Assembly: GCA_028023455.1 (NCBI GenBank)
Contig: JAQFVV010012530.1
Coordinates: forward strand, 870,001 to 934,000
Reading direction: 5' to 3'
DNA length: 64,000 bases
Source: Epiperipatus broadwayi
Lineage: Eukaryota > Onychophora > Udeonychophora > Euonychophora > Peripatidae
Below are positions 47,501 to 52,316 of this stretch, piece by piece. Every line of letters begins with the position of its first letter. Positions within the stretch are counted from its first letter, which is position 1. The notes beneath the pieces were generated by a model, which worked only from the letters and a program-made list of their open reading frames with translations, was not told where the DNA came from and did not search any database. The translations under genes and the position numbers were made by a program.

Positions 47501-48178
47501 TATGTTGACACAAAAACTTTGCAGGTTCTTCTGTATATGGTTTTGATCATGAATGTAGACATTCCAGCTTGATTACACAAGCCATCAACTGAATGATGAA
47601 TATTATAAATCTAGTTTTAGAGATACTAACAAAACCAAATTGTGTCAATAAGCGTGATGATACATGCAAATTTCCTCCTCCTAAAAATTTTATTTTTTTC
47701 CCCAATTTTATATACCTGTTATTCTATTGATGGATCTTTAACATTGTTATAAACCAGTGTTTACAACACTTCTACAACCATGGTTTGTGTAATTAAACTG
47801 AAGAAACGTCTGTATATTCATTATCAAAATTATATGTGGATGAACCCACAAAGTATATCATTTGTATACGAGATTAATAAATCATTCAAAGTGTAATAGA
47901 TAAAATAATATTGTATTCTAGTCCTGGTACCCATGTTGAATTCTTACTTTGAAATTGGGAACCATTAATACAGTGTAGTGCATTCAGAACAGAACCACAT
48001 CCCTTTCTTAAATATATATATTATTTTATTTATATGTTATTGTTTTTTTTTTTTTTAAGGATTACTGAAATATGAAGTTCCTCTTCGTATTTATAATTAT
48101 AAGGAATTCTATCCCCATTTGAGAATGAAAGATGTTTCTCAAGCGAAGACAGAAGAGAAACAAGTAGCTGCTGAATAA
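2463..48178 (+). CDS. MRPS18B: Mitochondrial ribosomal protein S18b, five of its exons (5' end outside window)
   Basis: This is a structural protein of the small subunit of the mitochondrial ribosome (bS18m family, S18b paralogue), nuclear-encoded and imported. Joining 2463-2560, 25316-25387, 37903-37969, 43319-43378 and 48060-48178 gives one open frame with consistent phases (0, 0, 1, 1). Family landmarks in order are YGVNPVWKLYRRNHKG, then NGSPCPICRDEYLVLDYR (the Cys pair and CRDEYL are diagnostic of S18b), then LLNQFIDVHTGEVISYSITG and ICQHKHKELLIAVEKAKDIG, the S18 core helix. The tail is polar and ends in a stop codon. The N-terminus and mitochondrial presequence must lie on exon(s) before base 1 or unrecognised. 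Introns are about 22.8, 12.5, 5.3 and 4.7 kb and hold nearly all the mobile elements of the window. All key residues visible are intact, so it looks functional. Confidence 0.93.
2642..2649 (+). repeat. Left target-site duplication gttatatt
   Basis: gttatatt directly precedes the ggttcttgtc terminus of the palindrome. The identical octamer follows the other terminus at 12405-12412. Confidence 0.85.
2735..2920 (+). promoter_or_regulatory. Three CTCF-consensus-like boxes, left arm
   Basis: The boxes are ccgctagatggcgct (2746-2760), ccgcttggtggcgct (2816-2830) and ccactaggtggcgct (2897-2911). Each fits or nearly fits the conserved bilaterian CTCF core CCASYAGRKGGCRS in forward orientation, spaced 70 and 81 bp. 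They may instead be subterminal binding repeats for a transposase. No binding data can be inferred from sequence alone. Confidence 0.5.
3285..3740. repeat. 228-bp direct duplication in left arm
   Basis: The unit starting aagtaattgtttgtaaaact at 3285 repeats from 3513 with few differences (for example ggagatctt context, ttcaaaaataaatttat, gcaagcaataaaacatcaaa). The same double unit is mirrored in the right arm at about 11298-11755, so the duplication predates the palindrome. Confidence 0.8.
3743..5131 (-). pseudogene. RTE-type LINE, reverse transcriptase and C-terminal part (left copy)
   Basis: On the minus strand this is the 3' two-thirds of an endonuclease/reverse transcriptase ORF. It runs from the second half of the RT palm (SHLDFSDDVVVFANNALDLQ, where the usual FADD has become FSDD) to the C-terminal region (TYGSDTWTLNRRAIQRLQTT, then KIKRLKWSWAGHIARRDD) typical of RTE/CFDP2-like elements. 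It ends in a short gat/atg-rich tail at 3757-3775, as RTE 3' ends do. Frameshifts break it into several frames. The nested element at 5136 splits it from its upstream half. Confidence 0.8.
5132..5135. repeat. TTAA target duplication, left
   Basis: TTAA precedes the ctacttc terminus and a second TTAA follows the gaagtag terminus at 7171-7174. The right arm of the palindrome has a single TTAA at the matching spot (about 9886-9889). Confidence 0.85.
5136..7170 (-). mobile_element. 2.0-kb TTAA-flanked DNA transposon nested in the left arm
   Basis: The termini are ctacttc...gaagtag with TTAA duplications, and the uninterrupted site survives in the other arm, so the borders are exact. TTAA targets are used by piggyBac and Kolobok elements. 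Only a 5' coding remnant is visible (about 6550-6910, minus). The rest is AT-rich with no transposase core seen. It is therefore a deleted, non-autonomous copy. The superfamily is uncertain: the seven-base TIR is short and does not begin with the usual piggyBac CCC. Confidence 0.75.
6555..6910 (-). pseudogene. Remnant acidic N-terminal transposase exon
   Basis: On the minus strand one frame reads NERDMIASDTDYSSGDEF, another continues FDSEDSVSCSDLEEIFLG, and a third ends in a Pro/Asn/Ser-rich segment before a good donor (taggtaagtatt, near 6551-6560). Acidic low-complexity N-termini of this kind open many piggyBac-type transposases. Homopolymer indels break the frame. The assignment is tentative because the catalytic domain is absent. 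Confidence 0.35.
7171..7174. repeat. TTAA target duplication, right
   Basis: This is the partner of 5132-5135. Confidence 0.85.
7175..8477 (-). pseudogene. RTE-type LINE, endonuclease and RT N-terminal part (left copy)
   Basis: Minus-strand frames give a truncated EEP (APE-like) endonuclease similar to CFDP2-like proteins: TSGVGFIINKKWKNTIVEID, MQIIQVYAPKSSQSDEVV, then FNARIG and GYGNRNERGHRFVEFAGK, then SDYILTNRKYIFQ. A linker of about 150 residues leads to the start of the reverse transcriptase. The first third of the endonuclease is missing: the ORF begins at the palindrome axis. A frameshift after NRGSNKM and a stop after KTATKIAG are both shared with the right copy. Confidence 0.8.
8443..8634. 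repeat. Palindrome axis with a 63-bp slipped duplication
   Basis: The inverted arms meet around a 22-nt spacer (8560-8581) flanked by tttaatata/tatattaaa. On the left only, the segment attgtctcttcaccttctaa...gtccca occurs twice (8443-8488 and 8506-8550). Between the two copies lies gacagttattcttc, the reverse complement of part of the spacer. This records template switching during inversion. Confidence 0.75.
8623..9427 (+). pseudogene. RTE-type LINE endonuclease region (right copy)
   Basis: This mirror copy of 7649-8477 carries the same endonuclease blocks (TSGVGFIINKKWKNTIVEIY, MQIIQVYAPKSSQSDEVV, GYGNRNERGHRFVEFAGK). It has its own extra lesions: IFIDFNARIG lacks one residue relative to the left copy, and a stop replaces the Trp codon after KRKCT. 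It also shares the frameshift and the KTATKIAG stop with the left arm. Confidence 0.8.
9473..11275 (+). pseudogene. RTE-type LINE reverse transcriptase region (right copy)
   Basis: This arm has no nested insertion, so the whole RT can be followed: KGDKEDIRNYRPISF near 10003-10055, a frameshift, PREQAGFKSGF with more lesions near 10110-10150, FADDVVVFANNALELQ near 10518-10565 (the catalytic FADD motif is intact here), then TYGSDTWTLNRRAIQRLQTT and the KIKRLKWSWAGHI tail. The ORF ends in a gat/atg-rich tail at about 11263-11290. The break after FLDYEKVFE is shared with the left copy. Confidence 0.8.
11298..11755. repeat. 228-bp direct duplication in right arm
   Basis: This is the mirror image of 3285-3740, with both units in reverse orientation. 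Confidence 0.75.
12125..12305 (-). promoter_or_regulatory. Three CTCF-consensus-like boxes, right arm
   Basis: agcgccacctagtgg (12133-12147), agcgccaccaagcgg (12214-12228) and agcgccatctagcgg (12284-12298) are the mirror copies of the left-arm boxes. They therefore face the left set across the 9.4-kb interior (convergent orientation). All three cores are unmutated in both arms. Confidence 0.5.
12405..12412 (+). repeat. Right target-site duplication gttatatt
   Basis: It is identical to 2642-2649 and abuts the terminal gacaagaacc. Confidence 0.85.
12413..12887. other. AT-rich intron spacer
   Basis: Nothing recognisable lies between the palindrome and the next inverted-repeat element. Confidence 0.4.
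12888..14564. mobile_element. TIR element with internal T-rich minisatellite and 6-bp TSD
   Basis: The left end gggttgttttctat..tgtcagc (12894) is mirrored at the right end (gctgacacgataaaatagaa..aacaaccc to 14558). Direct repeats taaaaa (12888-12893, 14559-14564) flank it. The interior is mostly a tandem array. The last 200 bp hold a string of small hairpins (tatttctagg/cctagaaata at about 14489-14514; ctttctgtg/catagaaag at about 14430-14455). There is no coding capacity. The superfamily is unknown. Confidence 0.65.
13085..14065. repeat. Degenerate tandem repeat, mixed 110-bp and 160-180-bp units
   Basis: About eight units share aaatttaaaaatgatacccg, a poly-T tract, gacagtaattaatcagaaag and tttttgttagtgtgtatata. 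Some units carry an extra 50-70 bp with gaatagaaaataagatgcaa. Units start near 13090, 13250, 13370, 13480, 13660, 13774 and 13885. Confidence 0.8.
14578..14985. mobile_element. Long hairpin (fold-back MITE), arms about 190 bp
   Basis: The left arm (gacttgttataaaacaattg..tgaggctt, to about 14770) and right arm (aagcctcaaatgcttttatg..ttttataacaagtctaaatt, from about 14791) pair over almost their whole length around a loop of about 20 nt. A transcript of this intron would form a long double-stranded stem. It has no ORF and is probably a fold-back MITE; no target duplication could be fixed. Confidence 0.7.
14986..16107. other. AT-rich intron
   Basis: No gene was seen. A short (ac)n run lies at about 15943-15957 beside an atatat tract. 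The 64-codon open frame at 15003 has no recognisable content. Confidence 0.4.
16108..16331. mobile_element. Family A copy with 46-bp terminal inverted repeats
   Basis: Within this copy taaacaggcaaaactctcca (from about 16145) is mirrored by tggagagttttgcctgttta (ending about 16330). The inverted repeats continue through cagtagtgcc and tcagtgcaagcca. The TA at each edge could be a duplicated TA target. The tgatcaccatttcttatgct block in front links it to the copies at 1859 and 18282. Confidence 0.6.
16332..17123. other. AT-rich intron
   Basis: Nothing was recognised. Confidence 0.35.
17124..17644 (-). mobile_element. Mariner-derived long-TIR MITE, copy 1
   Basis: The ends are cagtatattccagtgaaaaa and a mirrored ..tttttcactatgacag. 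On the minus strand the middle encodes a degraded start of a mariner transposase helix-turn-helix: blocks resembling TSTEIFKIIQITNGSEAM and FCDGRKNTEDD. It then jumps directly into the opposite terminal repeat, so the catalytic domain is gone. Confidence 0.65.
17645..18281. other. AT-rich intron
   Basis: Nothing was recognised. Confidence 0.35.
18282..18371 (+). repeat. Family A, short internally deleted copy
   Basis: tgatcaccatttcttatgct is joined after about 40 bp to ctggtttgcactggtggcgc, then tgtggagagtttagcctctg. Only the two ends of the family are kept. Confidence 0.6.
18372..20559. other. AT-rich intron, no feature seen
   Basis: There are no exons of the flanking gene and no recognised repeats. 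A somewhat GC-richer patch at about 19560-19860 has no long open frame. Confidence 0.35.
20560..24912. mobile_element. 4.35-kb inverted-repeat-bounded unit of unknown type
   Basis: The left end (tatgaatactgaaccctacc, then agatggcactctttttcac and cacatcaatata, 20579-20638) returns in reverse complement at the right end (about 24841-24900), giving imperfect TIRs of about 90 bp. The interior starts with T/G-rich tandem repeats (20650-21530), continues with GC-richer stretches at 21680-22130, 22690-23040 and 23580-23890, and ends in AT-rich DNA. Open frames there (103 codons at 23580-23891; 60 codons at 22742-22924) resemble nothing I know. No target duplication could be fixed. Confidence 0.55.
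20650..21530. repeat. T/G-rich degenerate tandem repeats
   Basis: Recurring pieces are aaacaaacactttgttttta, tggtgtaggggtgttggttt, a long poly-T tract and attacggtaaac, in units of roughly 150 bp. Strong strand asymmetry (T and G on plus) and poly-G runs (about 21047-21056) suggest slippage-prone or quadruplex-prone DNA. Confidence 0.6.
25316..25387 (+). CDS. MRPS18B: MRPS18B exon (CPICRDEYL block)
   Basis: The acceptor is tattttgcag and the donor is gttagt at 25388. There are 24 codons in phase 0 at both ends: SGQIANGSPCPICRDEYLVL. The Cys-Pro-Ile-Cys pair is the signature of the S18b paralogue. Confidence 0.95.
25388..26177. other. AT-rich intron
   Basis: Nothing was recognised. Confidence 0.35.
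26178..28200 (-). other. Possible 3' part of the retroelement whose gag lies upstream
   Basis: Several minus-strand open stretches (for example 26178-26489, 103 codons) have balanced composition unlike the neighbouring AT-rich DNA. They lie directly downstream of the gag relic, but I could not match them to protease, RT or integrase. A hairpin sits at 27503-27561 (gaaatgaaatggagttgaacca mirrored). Confidence 0.25.
28430..29400 (-). pseudogene. Ty3/gypsy-like gag relic
   Basis: On the minus strand a Lys/Glu-rich coiled coil (about 29386-29141) leads through LANQIKFLQIRDDDRIRKIV into a capsid-like segment. That segment has blocks such as ELVNRLKTYFSINAMTEEAK, VCSHLQGAFQARWDSLF and, after a frameshift, LKQEIMKCYWSDDYQEGV. 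This spacing matches the Retrotrans_gag family. Stops and frameshifts show that it is dead. No flanking LTR could be identified. Confidence 0.6.
30080..30800 (+). other. LTR-like or promoter-like stretch
   Basis: A moderately GC-rich island has a good TATA box (ctataaaaggg, about 30290) followed by about 480 bp without long ORFs, ending tatacaatggtgagtagc. It could be a solo LTR or a cryptic promoter with a 5' splice site. I found no second copy in the window to prove an LTR. Confidence 0.25.
31372..32638. mobile_element. 1.27-kb TIR element with internal tandem repeats
   Basis: The left end acaatacaacctacttgatg, then gcgc and acaaacacataaa (31372-31420), is mirrored at the right end (tttatgtgtttttaactgta, then cgccatcaagcggcctggta, 32588-32631). 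The interior holds about two and a half copies of a 240-bp unit (ctgaaatcggacaataaaga, gtgtttttaaaagcaaaaac, agcaacttgttc) at 32100-32580 and a shorter duplicated block ending cacaagttgttg (31890-32075). There is no coding region. A small perfect palindrome (ggtattgtat/atacaatacc) overlaps the right border. Confidence 0.6.
32639..35409. other. AT-rich intron
   Basis: There is no gene. An (at)n run sits at 33465-33481 and poly-T tracts at 32651-32661 and 34912-34930. Otherwise nothing was recognised. Confidence 0.35.
35410..35893 (+). mobile_element. Mariner-derived long-TIR MITE, copy 2
   Basis: The ends are acatagtgtatcctaatgaa and ..tcttttataggtacacattg. The transposase start is best kept here (35579-35740): IKFCFKLGKIATEMFEMIQI, then MYGSESM, matching the mariner HTH domain (the fold in GVQW3/SETMAR-type proteins). 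About 55 codons in, the sequence passes straight into the 3' terminal repeat. Confidence 0.7.
35894..37077 (+). other. Intron; possible LINE C-terminal relic at about 36370-36800
   Basis: Scattered blocks in shifting plus-strand frames (for example CMEPGFGRLENNG, related to the YGTxxWEIREQ region downstream of LINE reverse transcriptases) suggest a very decayed LINE. Too many frameshifts are needed for a firm call. Confidence 0.25.
37078..37775. repeat. Degenerate tandem repeat, about 90-100-bp units
   Basis: About seven units share aagcaattaatgat(c/t)aa, a ttcattgctttggaag-like core, catatgatgttcaagca and ttttgtttgtgtcattact. It ends about 125 bp before the MRPS18B acceptor at 37902. Confidence 0.65.
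37903..37969 (+). CDS. MRPS18B: MRPS18B exon (LLNQFIDVHTGEV block)
   Basis: The acceptor is cattaatttcag and the donor is gtaaat at 37970. It encodes NLDLLNQFIDVHTGEVISYS plus ITG and leaves one base for the next exon. HTG is conserved in S18b. Confidence 0.93.
38155..38235. repeat. Partial copy of the 589-979 inverted-repeat family
   Basis: Shared pieces are ttcatttaaatgatttttgg, aaatcta..ttgtgaattattt and a final acattctca. Confidence 0.4.
38480..39770 (+). pseudogene. Ty3/gypsy pol relic (reverse transcriptase and RNase H)
   Basis: Plus-strand frames give RT blocks in the right order: a YKAEIEKQIQQMINWGIID-like opening, DTRQLNKITVSNR, FTTFDFTLSYCQIALHQDDQ and YGGYSI. About 600 bp later come the RNase H blocks FRQLFLGSEVIVNTDHKCLE and RLVQWSLFLHEFQYYS. 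Spacing and order are those of Ty3/gypsy pol. Many stops and frameshifts, and loss of the YxDD block, show that it is long dead. No integrase or LTR was recognised. Confidence 0.75.
39771..42885. other. AT-rich intron
   Basis: There is no gene. It contains atat runs and poly-A/T tracts (for example 42137-42150). The 67-codon frame at 40942-41145 has fairly normal codon composition but no recognisable similarity. Confidence 0.35.
42890..42980. repeat. Hairpin, stem about 31 bp
   Basis: tataatatatagggtatatg/agcatagactt (42890-42920) pairs with aagtctgcgctcatatatcc/tatatattata (42950-42980) with few mismatches around a 29-nt loop. Direct repeats ataaatacaattt lie near 42840 and 42980, as expected if a small fold-back element inserted. 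Confidence 0.55.
43008..43135 (+). repeat. Dispersed 3'-end-like repeat (aagactgcaggac family), copy 1
   Basis: ggaagactgcaggatagtca, then ataataaaaaaaattttgct and gtgtccaaattgta correspond to 63111-63210. The fold-back gaagactgcagga..gt..aaa block followed by an AATAAA-like stretch resembles LINE 3' ends. Confidence 0.45.
43319..43378 (+). CDS. MRPS18B: MRPS18B exon (ICQHKHKELLIAVEKAKDIG)
   Basis: The acceptor is tttataag and the donor is gtatgt. With one base carried in and one out, it encodes the S18 core helix ICQHKHKELLIAVEKAKDIG. It is a 60-bp micro-exon whose donor is only 31 bp from the next mobile element. Confidence 0.93.
43410..43926 (+). mobile_element. Mariner-derived long-TIR MITE, copy 3
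   Basis: This copy has the clearest ends: acacagtatgccttagtgaa and ..ttccattgggacatactgtgta, flanked by TA. The terminal repeats extend about 150 bp (ttagctattcactataaaaa against tttttatgctaaatagctaa). The transposase start (NIKFCFKLGK) is preceded by ATGGAACAATGA, so the frame stops at codon 3. Confidence 0.75.
44749..45240 (+). mobile_element. Mariner-derived long-TIR MITE, copy 4
   Basis: The start is acaatgtgtctgtgaaaagg; the 3' border is less clear. The N-terminal HTH start reads MMEQCTNIKFSVKLRKIISE, then GSESMSRKNDFKWF (44927-45118). The same junction into the 3' repeat follows. Confidence 0.65.
45573..45676. repeat. Near-perfect 36-bp hairpin
   Basis: cccacacatatatataatca/gtgcttggtttatatt (45573-45608) pairs with 45641-45676 with a single mismatch, around a 32-nt loop. 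The size suits either a tiny fold-back MITE or a microRNA-type precursor within this intron. Confidence 0.7.
46285..46500 (-). pseudogene. Mariner transposase C-terminal fragment
   Basis: The minus strand reads EYSPY*PNFVPVNN, then in the next frame FDDIQAINNNNMIALMAISE. This resembles the YSPDLxPxDFFLF and following helix region of mariner transposases. It lacks the N-terminal domain that the MITEs keep. Confidence 0.45.
46501..48059. other. AT-rich intron with a family A core fragment
   Basis: At about 47155-47240 gccataagcttgaaacttgt and ctgggaatttt resemble the middle of family A. Nothing else was recognised. Confidence 0.3.
48060..48178 (+). CDS. MRPS18B: MRPS18B last exon
   Basis: A poly-T tract and aag acceptor end at 48059. 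The exon encodes LLKYEVPLRIYNYKEFYPHL and a polar tail, with stop TAA at 48176-48178. A candidate AATAAA signal lies near 48247, about 70 bp after the stop. Confidence 0.93.
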
Positions 48179-48259
48179 AAATATAATTTAATTAAAATAA
48201 TATTCATACTTTACTTCCCAAAAATTCTCTTGTGTTTAGTTTATTAATAATAAAACCAA

Positions 48260-49791
48260 TGATAATCTTAGTATTTTTTAAAGACATGTTCCAATATTTC
48301 ATTATGCATAATTAATTGTCAGTGATTAATAGCAGCCTGTACGGCTTGCAATAACAGGCTGAATTGTTGGTGTTTCTTTTCATTTATGATATAATCATTA
48401 AAATTTCGACAAAAACATTATTTAAAATTATTTTGAAATATGAAGAAAATTAAAGTGAAATATTAGATTAATATCATAGATAAATATGATAAAATATATT
48501 TATTTTATTACATTTATTTTTCTATGCCCATACATGTTCGATCTTGTTGGGGAAGCATGGCCAGCATATTAGCAAGGTCCAGTTTCAAAATTGTGTGGAG
48601 CTGAAGAAAGTGCACTTATATGTACTTCTAAATTTTATAGTGGTAAATTATTTATTATAGATACATAGTGCAAGTAGATATTTTGCATATGATTTATAAT
48701 TTTTATCACTTTTTTTTGCCACAAAATTTTTTTTATCAAAATTAATTGATTTTGCTGTTTAGTTTTTTATTGAAAGAATATCTAGAATTGTAAATCAGTT
48801 TACAACTTATCATCAATATTTATAGACTCAAATTCAAGTCTGTAATAGAAAGGTCATGCATAGGACGAGACTTGTGAATCACTAATTGTCAATCTAGCCA
48901 CCAGTCTCGTATTGGTTAATAAATTCTGCAATTGGCTTTGTTTAATGATATGATGTTTATACTTCTACCTCATGGCAAGTAATACGTTAACCCATTAATT
49001 GGTTTTATTATACACACACATCTATCTATTGCAGAGCCTACAAAATTTGCAATAATCATTTTGAGGATCAAGAAGTTTTCAAAGTGTGAGTTACAGAACA
49101 CATACTGAACCCATCTGTCATGGCGCTATGTGGAAGGAAATGTATTTCACAAATTGATTTGTTTATATTTTCTGAAATATATGATGCATTAATATCTTAT
49201 TATCATTCATAATCAGCCATAGTAAGCATTGACCATTAGATTTGATGTCATTAGCCCCTCAAAATTTTAATTCATTGGCTTTCAATCAAGTACCTAATGA
49301 ATACAGTTATCACTATATTCATATTTTCTAACCCATATAAGTAATTTATAAAGTTTTGATAGCATAATATTAACTGACCATTTGACAAATAAAATGCAGT
49401 ACCATCTTTAGTCTAAATGAAAACGAATTAGTCAAATTTATGTGAGAATGTTTACATTCATTTTAATATTTGATGACATTCTTTCTTATTACAAAAGATA
49501 TGATTAATGAAATAAACCGAGTCATGTGTTCCTTAATTCAATAAATAACTTGCCATCCATTTGTAATATTTATATTACAGACTATGGAAAAATAATTTTT
49601 TACTTTCCAGTGCATTTCTGATATTTTTTTTATAACATGACCTTATTTTCAAAGCAGTCATCTTTATCCAGTTCTAGGGTCATCTACTATAAACTAGAGT
49701 AATTAATCAGTACTAAACAATATGGCATTATAAAATCCCCATCTCCAGACCAATCTATTTCTGGTTTCGCGTCTTAGTGTTAAATTGCACA
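48260..49791. other. Intergenic AT-rich DNA downstream of MRPS18B
   Basis: No gene or recognised repeat was seen apart from short A/T runs. Confidence 0.35.
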
Positions 49792-50204
49792 CATACAATA
49801 TGTCCCAGTGAAAAATTTACTGATTTTTTCTCCAAGCAGCCTGCTTTAATACATGTTGCATAGCAAAACAGTTAGCTATTCACTACAAAAATTTTATTGC
49901 ATGAGCATGTCTGGATGCCATTATGAAATCTAATACTTGAAACATTCTTCTGATTAATGGCTTGTTTCAGTAGCAGTTTTGCCCCATATAAAATAAAAAT
50001 GTTAGCACATTCCACCATGGGTTAAGTACAAAATATAGTCACATTTCATGATATAACTAGTGATCTAAACATGCTAATAATATGATTTTTGTGATAAACA
50101 GCTAATCTCTCATTACATAACACATACCTTGATCCAGAGAAGAAACTGGGCACTGAAAGCAGCTTGAAGAGAACCAGTTAACTTTTCACTGGGTCACACT
50201 GTAT
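49792..50204 (-). mobile_element. Mariner-derived long-TIR MITE, copy 5
   Basis: The ends are tacaatatgtcccagtgaaa and ..cttttcactgggtcacactg. The minus-strand middle is a shorter remnant of the transposase start than in copies 1-4 (begins MVECANIF). Confidence 0.65.
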
Positions 50205-52172
50205 ATCCATAAGAATAATGCACGGGTTATTTTAAAATGAAATATTTTTTTCTTTCTTTCAAATATTAATATATAACCCTTTCCAGATTATGTGCATTTA
50301 ATATCCATGCCGTTGATTAAAGTCATAAAGGCTTAATTCTATGCATAAATTTGTAGGAGCAGGAATTGCTATCCTATCTGATGATGGGTTGGTTCAAATC
50401 TGAAATCATCTTGAGAAACAGTTGTTTTTTTTTTCTACACCATTATTGCCATCTATTATAAACTTGATTCATCAATAAATAACTTGTTCAGTAGTGCTTA
50501 TTATACCCAGTGCATCTCTATCCATATGCTGAACTAGTTTCTGCTTGGTTAGTAAGGATCTTGGATTTAGTACTAATGTGAATGTAATAACTATCACCAT
50601 CTACAATCTATCAATATAATATTAATATCATCTATGTTCTTTATTACTTTTACAATGCTTTTTTTACAACCTAATATGACACTTTCGATTGCCCCAGCAA
50701 TCTCCTTATATTTCCAAATCTATCAATTACTCAAGCGTACAATAACAGTGAAGTCCGCCCCCCCCCCCCAAACAAGTCTTGTAATACATTATATAAGTTG
50801 GAGATTATGTAATATTTTTAATTTTGTGTTGTTTCCTATTGTTTCAGTTGATGTGGTTCAAAAAAGTTTCCAGGTTGAGATCTCATTTGACCTATTATGA
50901 TATTTCTGTTTCTCTGCACATTTTTACAGTTGTCTAGGAATAATTTCATTAGCTTATCTCTGATAAGGATTGATCAAGAAGTGGAATATTATAAAATAGT
51001 AATAGATTGGCATATGCAGGATAACAAGTTCTCAGTAGATTTCTATTACAAATACTAAACAAAAAAGGAATTGTTTACATTTATTTCATTAAATGTGGCA
51101 ATATCCACTTCTATCTAACCATTTATTTTATTAAAATACATATCTTTAAACTATCTTGTTGATTCTTCAGTATTCCCACATCATTTATCCACATTTGCAC
51201 ATCACTATTTTTTCCTTAATATCTTAAGAATGCCCAAAACTCCAGCAATTAACAGATACATGTATGTATTTTTCTCTTTCTTCCTATTGAATTAGTTGTG
51301 TAATGCTATCTAATAAGATTAATCTGAAATAAATTATATTTAGTGAAGTCGGGGTTTTGTTCCAAGGCCCCTCAAGTACATAATAGTTCGCATTTTGTTG
51401 ATAAAGCTTTGATTCCAATAGAATACATATTTTTTTACTGAACTGCAAGTGAATAGTACTTTTCACATAGACAGATTGATGTGTATAATATGCATATATA
51501 AAGATTATTGTATAAACAAAATAAAAAATAATATAATAATAAATTGAGGAGCACATTTTTATATTTGCTATGTGTGTATCCATTCACCTTCACTCAGAAA
51601 ATAAAAATTAATAATAAATTTACTGAACCATATCCTTGTTCTTACATAAAATAGTAGTTATAAACTTTTATCACAATTAAACATTCTGGATATCTTTTAT
51701 CTTCAATAACTTTTTTATCTCTATAGAAACATTAGCAGATTATGACCTAATCTTGTTTTGATATTTTTAAATCCATATCAACTTTGGAATCTATAGTTAA
51801 ACCCTATTTATCCATTTTAATTAAATATTTGCTTAAATTTTCAAACTTTTACACTTTCTGATGCAATTCAAGAACATTTTACCATTTCTTTTTCTGCCAT
51901 TTCTAGTTTTTATTGTAAATTTCATTTCAGCTTTATCTTTAGAAAATATTTTCTTACATGAAATATTGTATCATGTTGAAATTTGGAAAGAATATATAAA
52001 AAAAAAAAACAGATTATAAAATGTGTTTTCATGTAAATCAAATATTTTTTACAAATGTAATCACATACCATGTTTTGAAACAGAAAAATGGTTATTATTT
52101 CTATCGGAAAATTTATTAAATTTACAAATTTTAATGTTTGTTTACATTTTTCTTTTGGATAGTATATAATTG
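50205..52172. other. Intergenic AT-rich DNA
   Basis: A 12-base C run lies at about 50758-50769. Otherwise nothing was recognised. Confidence 0.35.
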
Positions 52173-52316
52173 AAGTAATCAAAATTACTCCAAATTCATA
52201 ACTCAACCAGACTAGCCAAGAAAATAAACATCACCAATGGTTCCACTGCTACAAGCAGACTTCTCAAGTGTAAAGAAGTCTGCTTGAGTTCTGAATTTGG
52301 GATAATTTTGATTATT
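52173..52316. repeat. Compound hairpin
   Basis: The outer arms taatcaaaattactccaaat/tcataactcaa (52173-52205) and ttgagttctgaatttgggat/aattttgatta (52284-52316) pair. Inside is a perfect 13-bp stem caagcagacttct/agaagtctgcttg (52252-52264, 52274-52286) with a 9-nt loop. Confidence 0.6.
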
